64,000 bases of DNA from Corynebacterium jeikeium (lineage in GTDB: Bacteria > Actinomycetota > Actinomycetes > Mycobacteriales > Mycobacteriaceae): assembly GCF_000738175.1 (NCBI RefSeq), contig NZ_JFCH01000025.1, positions 44,249 through 108,248 of the forward strand, given 5' to 3'. A program made the translations under genes and the position numbers. Below, one piece after another: positions 27,901-38,209 of this stretch (its first letter is position 1; every line of letters begins with the position of its first letter). A model generated the notes under the pieces. That model was not told where the DNA came from. It saw only the letters and a list, made by a program, of their open reading frames with translations, and did no database searches.

Positions 27901-28006
27901 GGATCCCCAACTGCTTGGCAACAGTGTGGACGCGAACCTTCTCCCCCACACTCTCTCGATCAATTTTCGCAGCCTGAGCTGCAATTTCCGGGCTGGTAGT
28001 CGCCAC
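24983..28006 (-). CDS. rne: ribonuclease E/G with an IF2-N-like N-terminal domain
   Basis: A 1007-aa protein. Residues 23-70 (KVRVHTVAKQLGIRATDFLAILADHGIEGKK, region only) resemble the N-terminal domain of initiation factor IF-2. Residues 103-141 are a lysine/alanine repeat tract. The catalytic core spans about 290-740: S1 domain with GNVYLGRVQNVLGSMEAAFVD, active-site IDVNTGSF and VVDFIDM acidic motifs, and the Zn-link CEAC. The C-terminal 260 residues are disordered, rich in Arg, Gln, Glu and Asn, with several RRRVRR clusters likely to bind RNA or degradosome partners. GTG 28006 behind AAAGGAGA is chosen over ATG 28048. Confidence 0.93.
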   Translation of the reverse strand: MATTSPEIAAQAAKIDRESVGEKVRVHTVAKQLGIRATDFLAILADHGIEGKKTASSLTQAQVFSVLDALSANSEPSQEDKKPAEAEASEVSAAEDSAAEEPKKEAKKPAKKTAKKATKKTAKKTAKKSAKKQTKTAAKKSAEPAEEKPAEENEQVGQPAEEVAEKSEKKSAKRTAKRSTKKAAKPAVKEAAQELQEEKAQEENSVPKPVRRRRVRRVVRRVGSARRAEERASQEKGERNNDRGDAPEETPAKNVAPEDLHPAERATEDLVDEPVKMKGSTRLESQRRWRAKNRDKNYKAITRAEFLARRESVERTMIVRDSERTDHKGMMTQVGVVEDGQLVEHFVADATHQSLIGNVYLGRVQNVLGSMEAAFVDIGTGRNAVLYAGEMDWRSPHLHSKNRKIDQALRPGDQILVQVLKDPIGHKGARLTNRISFAGRYLVYFPAGTTAGISRKLPAGERKRLKDILGEVITGDGGAIIRTAAENATEEQITEDVQRLEKRWQEIQKLENKERNSKGSKPVTLYEEPNMLIQVVRDVFNADFTELIIDGDKSWQAVRDYLGRTSPELMDRVNKWNRGKHDGQDAFAPLDLDQQLEKAMARKVWLPSGGYLIIDHTEAMTVIDVNTGSFVGSGGNLEATVTENNLEAAEEIVRQLRLRDIGGMIVVDFIDMLLQQNQDLVLRRLSEFLGRDRTRHKLGEVTSLGLVQLTRKRLGTGLLETFSTPCEACDGRGFIMHPDPVEQKDPEPRRDHGHRKERQQAKNQGRNQNQAKSRNQGKDSERNHREDKRAHREDKHTQREDKQSQQQSQQSEPKKSEAQNDKPQQGTRRRVRRVVRRGNPHAAQAAERERQGRNSKASNSDIDSIVANARKRSAQEDPDEPSAANNAERPEQNKTANTRSRRRRRVVRSTDTGARSVRSSSDRDANSSSANRSRYEEAKREFEESPRRKRQTRGNSKSDFAPRPEDFGVTKNSDDKSAEKGAEKSAENKTKNTRSRGRRRRVVRKTN
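27299..27314 (-). repeat. dispersed GGCGTCA motif, extended copy
   Basis: On the minus strand GGCGTCACAAGAAAAG, within the rne coding sequence, where it encodes part of ASQEKG. Confidence 0.65.
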
Positions 28007-28153
28007 GAAATCTCCTTTTAAAGTCTTCAAAGTTTTCCTGATCGCCATGCCGCATCGTCGTTGTGGGCATCCGATCTGTCCCCCATTGTCTCATATCACT
28101 GCATATCCATCCGACAACCCATCCGACAACCCTGTGCTAAAGCGCCCGGCTGT

Positions 28154-28159
28154 TACGCT
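28154..28159 (+). promoter_or_regulatory. -10 box for a leaderless start
   Basis: TACGCT ends 7 nt before the ATG at 28167; there is no Shine-Dalgarno sequence in the gap. Confidence 0.5.
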
Positions 28160-28166
28160 GAACGCT

Positions 28167-28931
28167 ATGCCCACCCCCTCGTCGCCCTCCGTCGCCTTTG
28201 ACCAGACAGTGCTCAACGATGTCCAAAACGGCATGCGTCCCAGCAAAGCTGCGCAGTTTGTGATTTCGCTGATTTTCGGACTGATGTTGTTCATCCTCTG
28301 CGCGCCAGTCAACGGACCGTTGCCGGCGCTGGGGATCCTCGTCACTGCCGTCCTGGCCTGCGTCGTGTGGTGGCGCTACCTGCGGCGAAGCGGCGTGCGA
28401 GGCAACGACTACTCCCCTATGAAGACAGACGCCGAAGCCGCCCGCACCCCTTTTAGCTGGAAGGAGGAAGGCCGCCTAGTACTGGTGCTTGCGCTTGTTT
28501 TCGGACTCTCGCAGGCCGCAAGCATGTTTAGCGGCCAAGCCAGGTGGGGCTTCGCCGCTATTGCCGCCCTGATCACCGTTGGGTTGATGTACTGGGTCGT
28601 TACTTTTGACGCCTGGCGCCCCGCCCGCTACACCGACCCGAAGAAGCTGGGGCAGGATATGGAGATTGAGAACCCCACCGAGTGGCTGCAGGCATTCCTC
28701 TACTGCCGCCGCTGCGTCCCGGGCGGGCTGCAGATCCTGAGCGACACCTTGAAGGAGGATCTGTCGCACTACGGCTGGACCGCTCACAGCGTGAACGAGG
28801 CACTGGACAAACTGGTCAAACAAGGCAAGGCCGTGACGATCCGGGAGCTGCGCTCGGCCGATGGAGCGCGGAAATGGGTCACGCTGACGGAGGAAGGCTC
28901 GCAAGACTTCCAGGCACGCCACGGCGGCTAA
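28167..28931 (+). CDS. membrane protein with a C-terminal winged-helix-like domain
   Basis: A 254-aa protein with four membrane segments (about 30-47, 51-70, 108-124 and 131-150) and a soluble C-terminal domain from about residue 165. The latter (GGLQILSDTLKEDLSHYGWTAHSVNEALDKLVKQGKAV, region) reads like a winged helix followed by a beta-wing (TIRELRSADGARKWVTLTEEG). No family name can be given. Upstream in-frame codons back to 28047 overlap the rne start and are not favoured because a TACGCT -10 box lies 7 nt before the ATG. Confidence 0.6.
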   Translation: MPTPSSPSVAFDQTVLNDVQNGMRPSKAAQFVISLIFGLMLFILCAPVNGPLPALGILVTAVLACVVWWRYLRRSGVRGNDYSPMKTDAEAARTPFSWKEEGRLVLVLALVFGLSQAASMFSGQARWGFAAIAALITVGLMYWVVTFDAWRPARYTDPKKLGQDMEIENPTEWLQAFLYCRRCVPGGLQILSDTLKEDLSHYGWTAHSVNEALDKLVKQGKAVTIRELRSADGARKWVTLTEEGSQDFQARHGG

Positions 28932-28965
28932 CCCTTAAAGCCCCGGATATACGCCCCGGATACGC

Positions 28966-28998
28966 AAAAACCGCGGACGCGCTGCGCCCGCGGTTTAC
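28966..28998. terminator. bidirectional terminator between convergent genes
   Basis: AAACCGCGG (28968-28976) pairs with CCGCGGTTT (28988-28996); an A-run before and T-run after serve both the upstream plus-strand gene and ndk. Confidence 0.85.
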
Positions 28999-29011
28999 TT
29001 GTCCAGCCTTC

Positions 29012-29422
29012 TTACAGGTTCGGGAACCAGATGCCGATTTCGCGCTCTGCGGACTCCGGGGAGTCGGAGCCGTGCACAACATTCTCGCCAACAGTCAGGG
29101 CGAAGTCGCCGCGGATGGTGCCCGGGGTGGCCTTCTCCACCGGGTGGGTGCCGCCGGCCAGCTGACGCCAAGCGGCGATAGCGGACTCGCCCTCAACGAT
29201 GCCTGCAACCAGCGGAGCGGAGGTGATGAAGTCCACCAGCTCGCCGAAGAAAGGCTTGTCAGAGTGCTCAGCGTAGTGCTTCTCCGCGGTCTCGCGGTCA
29301 GCGGTACGCAGGTCCAGCTCCACGAGCTTCAGACCCTTCTTTTCAATGCGGGAGATAATTTCGCCCACGTGGCCGTTCTTAACACCGTCGGGCTTAATCA
29401 GAATCAGAGTGCGTTCAGTCAT
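29012..29422 (-). CDS. ndk: nucleoside diphosphate kinase
   Basis: The 136-aa enzyme starts [17 protein letters not shown] and has the conserved catalytic motif with His in [16 protein letters not shown], passing phosphate from NTP to NDP through a phospho-His. Length and both ends fit the family. A TAGAAT -10 box (29430-29435) ends exactly 7 nt before ATG, so the mRNA is probably leaderless. A GGCGTCA motif copy lies just beyond this promoter at 29441. Confidence 0.98.
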   Translation of the reverse strand: MTERTLILIKPDGVKNGHVGEIISRIEKKGLKLVELDLRTADRETAEKHYAEHSDKPFFGELVDFITSAPLVAGIVEGESAIAAWRQLAGGTHPVEKATPGTIRGDFALTVGENVVHGSDSPESAEREIGIWFPNL

Positions 29423-29429
29423 GCCAGTG

Positions 29430-29435
29430 ATTCTA
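29430..29435 (-). promoter_or_regulatory. -10 box of ndk, leaderless type
   Basis: On the minus strand TAGAAT, then 7 nt, then the ndk ATG. No Shine-Dalgarno sequence is present. Confidence 0.65.
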
Positions 29436-29476
29436 CACGTGGCGTCACCGCACCACAGTGCTGCAACGCCTCGGCG

Positions 29477-30814
29477 CTACACGCGATTGCGGATCTGATT
29501 CATCAGCGCGTAGGCACGGTCACCCGGGCATGCGGTCGCAGTTGAGACGTCACCCCAGTCACGGTGGCCGGTGATCGTGCGGCGGGTCAGGTTCAGGCGG
29601 GCCGCGTTGTTCACGTAGCGCACGTGGCCACGCGGATCCAGGCCCAGCCCACGGCACAGGTGGCCGAGAACGCGCACCAGAGAGTTGATGGCGGCGGGGG
29701 TAGGAGCCTGCTGCATGAAATTACCCAGCAAGCACACGCCGATGTTGCCATCGTTCGCGTTGTACACGTGGCCTGCGGTGACGGACATGGGCGATGCGCC
29801 CAGGCTGCCAGATTGGAAGACCGCCTGGCCATCCGTGCCGGTAGTGCGCCCCTGGAACACGGTGCCATCCGGGGCGATCAGCAGGTGGTAGCCGATGTCG
29901 CCCCAGCCGCGCCCACCGTTCGCCCGGGAGGCGTGGAAGGCGTAGATGCTGCGGACGTTCGCAGCGTAGTCGCCGTTGGCAGGGGTGGCCATCGCCGTGT
30001 GGTGCACAGTGATGAGCTGCGCGCGGGTGAAGCGGGGAGTCCACCCCATCAGCGACTCGTTGGCGCCCCACTCGCGGCGGGAAACCACTCGCAGGCCGTT
30101 GATCACGTTCGCACCACCGATACCAGCGCCGCCACCTGGAGTCGGAGCACCCGGGTTGGCCAGGCCACTGGACTGCAGGATCCCGGCGATGGTGCCCGCC
30201 AGCGCAAGTGAACCAACCACGGCCGCAGCTCCGGTTTCCAGACTGCTTTGCAGCTCAGCCGGGTTTGAGGGCAAGTCCATCGGTGCAGCATAGGGCGCAA
30301 TGCCCGCTCCGAAGATCTGCTCTTCCTGCCCCTTCGGAGCCTCCACAATATGGAGGAACAGGCGCGTCGCCGAGTCGTTAACCTCGCCGGGCAGCCACAC
30401 GGCAGTGGCACCCTCGGGCAGGTCTACGGGCTCGGACTTCAGTTCGGAATCATCGTCCTCGCGGTCGTGAGCCTCGGGCTGGACCACGCGGTCTTCGGTG
30501 CGGCCACCAGGGAACTCGAAGCGCAGGGTCGCCTGCGTGCCCTCGGTCGCTGCGGGTGCAAAGGTGATCGTGAGGTACCCGGCGCCTCCGGGTAGCTCGC
30601 CCTTTTGGTTGACGCCGATTCCCGTTCCGGTAAAACCCTCCGGCTCGGCAGAGTTCAGGGCGCCGGCAGCTCCGGCGGGATCTGCACCGGGGAGTGCGTC
30701 GTCAGCGGAGGAGAAGACCCCCATGTTGTTGCGGTTGGCAAAGAGGAGGGAGCCACCAACGGCGGCCCCCAGGGCGGTGGAAGAACGGAAGAATGCACGG
30801 CGCGTTAACGTCAT
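29477..30814 (-). CDS. exported N-acetylmuramoyl-L-alanine amidase (PGRP domain), Tat signal
   Basis: A 445-aa protein with a twin-arginine signal (LTRRAFFRSSTALGAAVGG) at the N-terminus, a 200-residue beta-rich region, and a PGRP/amidase_2 domain from about residue 245: RREWGANES, LITVHHTAM (zinc His), YHLLIAPDGTVFQGR, and ITGHRDWGDVSTATACPG with the second zinc His and Cys. It would cut the amide between MurNAc and the stem peptide in cell-wall peptidoglycan. TACTAT lies 7 nt before ATG 30814, which favours this start over ATG 30835. Confidence 0.88.
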   Translation of the reverse strand: MTLTRRAFFRSSTALGAAVGGSLLFANRNNMGVFSSADDALPGADPAGAAGALNSAEPEGFTGTGIGVNQKGELPGGAGYLTITFAPAATEGTQATLRFEFPGGRTEDRVVQPEAHDREDDDSELKSEPVDLPEGATAVWLPGEVNDSATRLFLHIVEAPKGQEEQIFGAGIAPYAAPMDLPSNPAELQSSLETGAAAVVGSLALAGTIAGILQSSGLANPGAPTPGGGAGIGGANVINGLRVVSRREWGANESLMGWTPRFTRAQLITVHHTAMATPANGDYAANVRSIYAFHASRANGGRGWGDIGYHLLIAPDGTVFQGRTTGTDGQAVFQSGSLGASPMSVTAGHVYNANDGNIGVCLLGNFMQQAPTPAAINSLVRVLGHLCRGLGLDPRGHVRYVNNAARLNLTRRTITGHRDWGDVSTATACPGDRAYALMNQIRNRV

Positions 30815-30821
30815 GCACCGG

Positions 30822-30827
30822 ATAGTA
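30822..30827 (-). promoter_or_regulatory. -10 box of the amidase gene, leaderless type
   Basis: TACTAT on the minus strand, 7 nt before ATG 30814. This places the transcription start on the start codon and discriminates against the upstream ATG 30835. Confidence 0.65.
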
Positions 30828-30927
30828 AACCACATTCGGGGGTAGCGGGAGGCTTACCCCTATTTAAGGGTATTCCCAGGTGAGTGTTGCTGGTGTTAAA
30901 GGCGGTGCGAATGTGGCGTCATGAAGA

Positions 30928-31425
30928 CTAGTCAGCGGGGGTAGCCGGGCGCCGCACGTTACCTTCCTCATCGAGGTGCTGCGAGGGCAGCAGGCCGCGC
31001 TCCATGCGGCGCATCAGGTTGGATCGCAGGTGGTAGATGTACCACCAGCACAGGGCGAAGATCACGCCCATCGCCCCCATCGCCGGGTGCACGATAAAGC
31101 CCGCGATGGCCAGCACCTGCAGGGCAATGTTCAGCCAATCGGCCCACTTGGCTTTCTGCAGGAAGGCGGCGACGATCATCGCAATCCCCAGGCCGATCAC
31201 GTAGGCCATATTGAAGGTCGTGGCGGAAGCACCGGCATCCACCCGGGTGATGACGGTCAGCACCAGCAGGATCACGATGGCTTCCATGATGTGCGTTCCG
31301 GCCATCACGCCGCGCAGCCCCTTCATCGGATCGTTCGCCGGGGTCTGGCCGGGGCCCAGCGGACCGTACTCGCCCTGTCCACTGCCCTCGCCAGCCTTAC
31401 TGCGGTTGTCCGGGTTCTGTGCCAC
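30928..31425 (-). CDS. DUF4233 membrane protein, folC neighbour
   Basis: A 165-aa protein with a polar Gly-rich N-terminus (about 35 residues) and four membrane helices (IMEAIVILLVLTVI, FNMAYVIGLGIAMIVAAFL, WLNIALQVLAIAGFIVHP, MGVIFALCWWYIYHL). DUF4233 proteins are encoded directly after folC across actinobacteria; their function is unknown. GTG start at 31423-31425 with AAGGAG 10 nt upstream. The gap from folC is 49 bp. Confidence 0.8.
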   Translation of the reverse strand: MAQNPDNRSKAGEGSGQGEYGPLGPGQTPANDPMKGLRGVMAGTHIMEAIVILLVLTVITRVDAGASATTFNMAYVIGLGIAMIVAAFLQKAKWADWLNIALQVLAIAGFIVHPAMGAMGVIFALCWWYIYHLRSNLMRRMERGLLPSQHLDEEGNVRRPATPAD

Positions 31426-31474
31426 GATTGTGCAGCTCCTTGGTAGTTCTTCCGTTTGAAAATTCTTCCGGCGC

Positions 31475-33013
31475 CTACGCCGGTTCCTTGCCGAACAGCG
31501 TACGGGCTTCCCCGGCCGTCACCACTGAGCCGGTGATTAGCACACCCGCGCCGGACAGCACGCCGTCCTCGTCATCCTCGGCCAGTTGGGTGGCGATCTC
31601 CACTGCTCCAGGCAGGTTCGCTGCTACGTGCACGCGCTCTTCGCCGAAGGCATCCCGCGCGTACTCGGCCAGCACGTCGACCGGCAGAGCGCGCGGCGAG
31701 TTCACCTCAGTTACCACGATCTCGTCCATCACTGGCTCCAGGGCGGCCAGGATGCCGCGGGCGTCCTTGTCCCCCAGCACTCCGACCACACCGACCAACC
31801 GACGGAACTCGAAGTCGCGGTCGATGGCCGCCGCCAGGGCCTTCGCCCCGTGGGGGTTGTGTGAGGCGTCGATAAACACGCTCGGGGTAGAGCGCACGCG
31901 CTCCAGTCGGCCGGGCGAAGCGACAGAGGCGAAGCCCTCCCGCACCGTGTCCACGTCCAGCTGCCGCTCGGCGCCGGCCCCGAAGAACGCCTCCACAGCT
32001 GCCAGGGCCACGGCGGCGTTGCGCGCCTGGTGTTCGCCGGAGAGCGGCAGGAAGATGTCTGTGTACTCGCCGGCCAGTCCGCGGATGGTCACAGTCTGCC
32101 CGCCCACGGCGATCTGGCTGGAGAGCACGCCGAACTCACTGCCGGCGCGGGCGACGGCGGAATCCTTCGCCACGGCCTCCTCCAGCAGCACGCGCATCGC
32201 CGCTGGCTCCTGCTCGGCGACAACGGTCACGTTATCTGGTGGGGTGAGCAGATCGTCGGCATCCCAGCGGGCCTTGATAATCCCCGCCTTCTCGCCCGCG
32301 ATGTCCTCTAGCGTGTCGCCCAGGTAGTCCGTGTGGTCCAGCCCGATCGGGGTGATCACGGCAACGTCGGAGTTCACCACGTTCGTCGCGTCCCAGCGTC
32401 CGCCCATGCCGGTTTCTACCACAGCAACGTCCACCGGTGCGTCGGCGAAGGCCGCGTAGGCCATGGCCACCAGCACTTCGAACTTGCTCATCTGCGGGCC
32501 GCCTTCGGCCTGGCTCTTCGCGTCCACCATTTCCACCATCGGCTGAATATCGCGCCAGGTGTCCACGTAGTCGCGTGGGTGGAGCGGCTTGCCGTCGATG
32601 GCGATGCGCTCAGTGACGAGCTGCAGGTGCGGACTGGTCGTCCGCCCGGTGCGACGGTGGAATGCGCGCATCAGCGATTCGATCATTCGCACCACGGAGG
32701 TTTTGCCGTTGGTTCCCGCCACGTGGATCACCGGAAACGCCCCCTCCGGGTGGCCGAGCAGGTCCATCAGCATTTCGACGCGCTCGAGCGTCGGGTCGAT
32801 CTTGGTTTCCGGCCAGCGCTGGTTCAGCTCCGCATCGACCTCGGCCAGCGTGGCAAGATCCTCGGGCGTAATGGGACGTTCTTGTACGGACGCCACCTCG
32901 GGCTCATCCGCCCCCACACCGTCGATAGGCAGGGCTAGGCCTGCCTCGTCGAGCGTGACCTCTTCCGGGTAGCTATCCCCGACCTTGTCCTCGGTGAACT
33001 TGTCGTCGGTCAT
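31475..33013 (-). CDS. folC: folylpolyglutamate synthase/dihydrofolate synthase
   Basis: The 512-aa enzyme has a Mur-ligase-like ATP site [18 protein letters not shown], the [12 protein letters not shown] loop, the central [14 protein letters not shown] motif and the second-domain [14 protein letters not shown] motif. It adds glutamate to dihydropteroate and to folates. The first 75 residues are an acidic extension not seen in short FolC proteins. The start ATG overlaps the valS stop in an ATGA arrangement, so the genes are translationally coupled. Confidence 0.94.
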   Translation of the reverse strand: MTDDKFTEDKVGDSYPEEVTLDEAGLALPIDGVGADEPEVASVQERPITPEDLATLAEVDAELNQRWPETKIDPTLERVEMLMDLLGHPEGAFPVIHVAGTNGKTSVVRMIESLMRAFHRRTGRTTSPHLQLVTERIAIDGKPLHPRDYVDTWRDIQPMVEMVDAKSQAEGGPQMSKFEVLVAMAYAAFADAPVDVAVVETGMGGRWDATNVVNSDVAVITPIGLDHTDYLGDTLEDIAGEKAGIIKARWDADDLLTPPDNVTVVAEQEPAAMRVLLEEAVAKDSAVARAGSEFGVLSSQIAVGGQTVTIRGLAGEYTDIFLPLSGEHQARNAAVALAAVEAFFGAGAERQLDVDTVREGFASVASPGRLERVRSTPSVFIDASHNPHGAKALAAAIDRDFEFRRLVGVVGVLGDKDARGILAALEPVMDEIVVTEVNSPRALPVDVLAEYARDAFGEERVHVAANLPGAVEIATQLAEDDEDGVLSGAGVLITGSVVTAGEARTLFGKEPA

Positions 33014-35772
33014 GCCTTCGGCAGGCCTTCCAGGCGGGCAGTGATGCGCTCGAATTCCTCCTGTGCGACGCGCTGGCGCTCGCGGATTCCTTCGACGACC
33101 TTCTCCGGAGCCTTGGCCAGGAAGTTTTCGTTACCCAGCTTCTTCGCCGCGTTGTCCAGCTCCTTCTGAGCTGCCGCGAGGTCCTTCTCCAGGCGCTTGC
33201 GCTCCGCGGCAACGTCGACGGTGCCGGAGGTATCCAGCTGCACTGCGATGGTTGCCTGGGACAGGCGCACCTCGATGGACGCAGTCTCCGCGAAGCCTTC
33301 CTCCGGGGTTTCCAGGCGCACCAGGGAGCGCACGGCCTCTTCGAAGTCGGCCAGGTCGGCGGCGGCGAAGTCCAGGGCAGCGGGCACCTTCTGGGAGGGC
33401 TTAACGCCCTGGTCGCTGCGGAAGCGACGGAGCTCGGTGACCAGCTTGTCCACGTCCGCCATGCGGCGTACCGCATCGGCATCGGTCTGCGACCCACCGT
33501 TGGTGAGGTCGGCGGTCGGCCAGTCGGCGGTAACCAGAGAATCGGAGTAGCCCTCTTCCCCATCGGTCAGTGCCTTCCACAGCGTCTCGGTCACGAAAGG
33601 CATGGCCGGGTGCAGCAGACGCAGTACCGCGTCCAGCACGCGTCCCAGCACGATCTGGGTGCTGATGCCCCGTTGGACCTGTTCCTCCGTGGCGCTATCC
33701 CAGTCGCGCGGGATCTGCACCTTGGCGATCTCCAGGTACCAGTCGCAGAACTCGCCCCAGGCGAAGCGGTACAGGTTCTCGTTCGCCAGGGAGAACTCGT
33801 AGCGGTCCAGCGCGTCGTCTACCAGCTGGCGGACCTCTTCCAGGCGGTCCAGGATCCAGCGGTCGGCATCCGTCAGGGTCTCGCGGGCGGGCAGCTCGCC
33901 CACACGCGCGCCGTTCATGAGGGCGAACTTGGTGGCGTTGTATAGCTTGGTGGCGAAGTTGCGGGAGGACTGCGCGGCATCCTCGCCCACCGGCAGGTCG
34001 GAGCCAGGGTTGGCGCCGCGCGCCAGGGTGAAGCGCAGCGCATCTGCGCCGTAGTCGCGCACCCAGTCCATCGGGTCGATGCCATTGCCCAGGGATTTGG
34101 ACATCTTGCGGCCGTGCTCATCGCGCACCAGACCGTGCAGGAAGATGTCCTCGAACGGGATCTGCGGGCGCCCGTCCTTTCCCTCTCCGAGCACATCTTT
34201 GGTGTGCTTAGAGGCGAAGGTAGCGAACATCATCATGCGGGCCACCCAGAAGAACAGAATGTCGTAGCCCGTCACCAGCACGCTGGTTGGGTAGAACTTC
34301 TCCAATTCCGGGGTCTTCTCCGGCCAACCCATCGTGGAGAACGGCCACAGGGCGGAGCTGAACCAGGTGTCCAGCACGTCCTCATCTTGGCGCCAGCCCT
34401 CGCCCGTCGGGGCTTCGTCGTCCGGGCCGCAGCACACGATTTCGCCGTTCGGGCCGTACCAAATTGGAATGCGGTGGCCCCACCACAGCTGACGGGAAAT
34501 GCACCAGTCGTGCATGTCGTCCACCCAGTCGAACCAGCGCGGTTCCTGGGAGGATGGGTGAATCACCGAGTCGCCGGAGCGGATCGCATCGCCCGACATC
34601 TTCGCCAGCTCGTCAACCTTGACGAACCACTGCTCGGACAGGCGCGGCTCCACGGCCTCCTTGGAGCGCTCGGAGTGGCCCACGCTGTGCACGTAGGGGA
34701 ACTTGCGGGCCACGATGCGCCCCTGCTCCTCCAGCGCCAGGCGGATTTTCTCGCGCGCCTCGTAGCGCTCCATGCCATCGAACTCAGTGCCGGTGTTCGC
34801 AATGTGGCCGGTCTCGTCCATGATCACCGGCATCGGCAGGTCGTGGCGCTGACCCATCGCAAAGTCGTTCGGGTCGTGCGCCGGAGTGATCTTCACCGCG
34901 CCAGTACCGAACTCCGGGTCCACGTAGTCGTCGGCCACCACGATCATCTGCCGGTCCGGCAAGAACGGGTGCGGCAGGGCCTTGCCCACCAGATCCGCGT
35001 AGCGCTCATCCTCCGGGTGCACGGCAACAGCCACGTCGCCCAGCATCGTCTCCACACGAGTGGTCGCCACGACCACGTGCGGCTCGGAATCGTCCAGCGA
35101 GCCATAGCGGATGCTCACCAGCTCGCCCTCGTCGTCGGAGTACACAACCTCGATGTCGGAGATCGCCGTCTGCAGCACCGGGGACCAGTTCACCATGCGA
35201 TTCGCGCGGTAGATCAGACCGGCGTCAAAAAGCTCCTTGAACATCGTCTGTACAGCGCGGGACAGACCATCGTCCAAGGTAAACCGCTCGCGCGACCAAT
35301 CCACGGAATCACCGATGGCGCGCATCTGGCGCTGGATCACGCCACCGTACTGGTCCTTCCACTCCCAGACCTTCTCCACGAAATCCTCGCGACCGTAGTC
35401 GAAGCGGTCCTTGCCCTCAGTTTCCTTCAGGCTGGCCTCGACCTTCGTCTGCGTGGCGATGCCCGCGTGGTCGGAGCCGGGCAGCCACAGGACCTCGAAG
35501 CCCTGCATGCGCTTGCGGCGGGCCATCGCATCCATCAGCGTGTGGTCCAGCGCGTGGCCCATGTGCAGCTGGCCGGTCACATTCGGCGGCGGCAGCACAA
35601 TGCTGAAGGGCGGCTTGTCGCTGGAAGGATCGGCCTTAAAATAGCCGGAATCCACCCATCCCTGGTAGAGGTTTTCCTCTACTGCGGCGGGATCCCATGC
35701 CGCGGGTAGCTGTGCCGAACGGTCGGCACCAATCGGGTTAGAGCCATTTGCCTTAGAACTGGAGTCACTCAC
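33010..35772 (-). CDS. valS: valyl-tRNA synthetase
   Basis: About 920 aa, class I synthetase. HIGH appears as [20 protein letters not shown] as [13 protein letters not shown]; between them lies the CP1 editing domain (residues about 190-370). The C-terminal 70 residues form the valS coiled-coil arm ([29 protein letters not shown], region). GTG 35772 is chosen: a TAGACT -10 box ends 8 nt before it, and upstream codons to 35808 lack a signal. No T-box leader is seen; the upstream gap is short. Confidence 0.96.
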   Translation of the reverse strand: MSDSSSKANGSNPIGADRSAQLPAAWDPAAVEENLYQGWVDSGYFKADPSSDKPPFSIVLPPPNVTGQLHMGHALDHTLMDAMARRKRMQGFEVLWLPGSDHAGIATQTKVEASLKETEGKDRFDYGREDFVEKVWEWKDQYGGVIQRQMRAIGDSVDWSRERFTLDDGLSRAVQTMFKELFDAGLIYRANRMVNWSPVLQTAISDIEVVYSDDEGELVSIRYGSLDDSEPHVVVATTRVETMLGDVAVAVHPEDERYADLVGKALPHPFLPDRQMIVVADDYVDPEFGTGAVKITPAHDPNDFAMGQRHDLPMPVIMDETGHIANTGTEFDGMERYEAREKIRLALEEQGRIVARKFPYVHSVGHSERSKEAVEPRLSEQWFVKVDELAKMSGDAIRSGDSVIHPSSQEPRWFDWVDDMHDWCISRQLWWGHRIPIWYGPNGEIVCCGPDDEAPTGEGWRQDEDVLDTWFSSALWPFSTMGWPEKTPELEKFYPTSVLVTGYDILFFWVARMMMFATFASKHTKDVLGEGKDGRPQIPFEDIFLHGLVRDEHGRKMSKSLGNGIDPMDWVRDYGADALRFTLARGANPGSDLPVGEDAAQSSRNFATKLYNATKFALMNGARVGELPARETLTDADRWILDRLEEVRQLVDDALDRYEFSLANENLYRFAWGEFCDWYLEIAKVQIPRDWDSATEEQVQRGISTQIVLGRVLDAVLRLLHPAMPFVTETLWKALTDGEEGYSDSLVTADWPTADLTNGGSQTDADAVRRMADVDKLVTELRRFRSDQGVKPSQKVPAALDFAAADLADFEEAVRSLVRLETPEEGFAETASIEVRLSQATIAVQLDTSGTVDVAAERKRLEKDLAAAQKELDNAAKKLGNENFLAKAPEKVVEGIRERQRVAQEEFERITARLEGLPKA

Positions 35773-35854
35773 GTCTGCCAAGTCTAGTAGACGGCCCAGA
35801 CAGGGCATACACCCCGCCTACTACCTGCCTGCAACTCACTCACCCACTGCGCAT

Positions 35855-36961
35855 TTACATCTCGAGCGCCGCCCGCAACACACCGGCAGCCTCGTCCAAC
35901 GCCCGCCCGGAATTACGCCACACGCCCGAAGAATTCACGAAGGGGTGGATCAGGCCGGGGTGGCGTCGGAAAGAAACAGGCACACCTGCTTCCCGTAGCT
36001 TCTCGGCATAGGCAGTGCCCTCGTCGCGCAGCGGATCGAAGCCGGCGACGGCGACATAGGCCGGAGCCACCCCGCTGACGTCCTCGGCGAGCAGAGGTGA
36101 AACATCCGGGTCCAGCCGCTGCACATCGTCGGTGAGGTATTGGTCGCGGTACCACTGCATGTGCGCCTGGGTGAGGAAGTACCCCTTGGAGAACTCCTTG
36201 TGGCTGGGCGTATCCAACCTGGAAAGGTCCGTGACCGGCACAAACAGCAGCTGTGCACGCGGCTGCTCCTGCCCTTCGCGCTTACGGCGCAGGCATACCA
36301 CGGCGGCCAGGTTGCCTCCCGCGGAATCACCGCCGACGGCCACCCTGTTCTTATTGACGCCCTTAACCTCGCCCGCCATTGCGGCATCGACTACGTCGCA
36401 GCAATCGTCCGGCGCGGCGGGGAAAGGATGCTCCGGGGCCAAGCGGTAATCCACGGAGAGCACTGCCACGCGGGCAGCCTCACACAGCCAGCGGCAGGTG
36501 GAATCGTGCGAATCGAGGGAGCCGACCACCCAGCCGCCGCCGTGGAAATACACCAGGGTTGGCAGGTCCTCGTCCGGCGAGACGGCACCGGTGGGACGGT
36601 AGTGGCGCACGCGCACGCCCCGGATCCGCTCCTCCACTACGGAGCCGACCTGGGTAACGTGCCCGCCGGCCATGTACGCGGCATCCTCCACAACCGCTCG
36701 GGTTGCCTCGACGGACTGCTGAGAATAGTCCGCCGGGTGTATCAGGTCGGTGACCAGGCTAGAGGCACGGACGTCGGAATTCAATCGTTCACCGTCGGAG
36801 TTGGTGCGAGAGCCGAATATCCGCAGAACTGGCTCGGGGAACGCGGGCAGCAGCCACCCGGCGCGGGCGGTGAGCTGGCTGAAAAGCGAGTGCTGGAGTG
36901 GTTGGGAGTGGATCGGAGCTGTGGTGCCAGTGGCTTCGGTAGATTCAGTGGGATTTGTCAT
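35855..36961 (-). CDS. alpha/beta hydrolase, hormone-sensitive-lipase (HSL) type esterase
   Basis: The 368-aa protein carries the HSL oxyanion motif YFHGGGWVVG, the nucleophile elbow VGGDSAGGNLAA (Ser), the acid in AGFDPLRDEG (Asp) and His in PGLIHPFV. Members cut short-chain esters or lipids. The N-terminal 80 residues, with LLPAFPEPVLRIFG, form the cap. Two ATG codons (36970 and 36961) are possible; the first overlaps the mdh terminator loop, so 36961 is given. Substrate unknown. Confidence 0.85.
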   Translation of the reverse strand: MTNPTESTEATGTTAPIHSQPLQHSLFSQLTARAGWLLPAFPEPVLRIFGSRTNSDGERLNSDVRASSLVTDLIHPADYSQQSVEATRAVVEDAAYMAGGHVTQVGSVVEERIRGVRVRHYRPTGAVSPDEDLPTLVYFHGGGWVVGSLDSHDSTCRWLCEAARVAVLSVDYRLAPEHPFPAAPDDCCDVVDAAMAGEVKGVNKNRVAVGGDSAGGNLAAVVCLRRKREGQEQPRAQLLFVPVTDLSRLDTPSHKEFSKGYFLTQAHMQWYRDQYLTDDVQRLDPDVSPLLAEDVSGVAPAYVAVAGFDPLRDEGTAYAEKLREAGVPVSFRRHPGLIHPFVNSSGVWRNSGRALDEAAGVLRAALEM

Positions 36962-36970
36962 GCCTAACAT

Positions 36971-36998
36971 AAAACCACCCGACCAGGCGGCCGGGTGG
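36971..36998 (-). terminator. terminator of mdh
   Basis: CCACCCG (36975-36981) pairs with CGGGTGG (36992-36998); the minus strand then reads TTTT at 36974-36971. It sits directly before the esterase start codon. Confidence 0.75.
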
Positions 36999-37041
36999 CG
37001 ATATGCAGAAAAAAGTTTTTCCTTAAGAAACTACAGAAAAA

Positions 37042-38190
<1,149 letters not shown>

Positions 38191-38197
38191 TCATAGA

Positions 38198-38203
38198 TAA
38201 ACT
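38198..38203 (+). promoter_or_regulatory. -10 box of the TetR-like gene, leaderless type
   Basis: TAAACT ends 6 nt before GTG 38210. No ribosome site precedes the codon. This supports GTG 38210 over the in-frame TTG 38207. Confidence 0.5.
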
Positions 38204-38209
38204 GAATTG

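Noticed and set aside
35773..35854. Possible T-box or leader upstream of valS
   Set aside because: The gap is too short and has no T-box sequence; a -10 box lies 8 nt before GTG.
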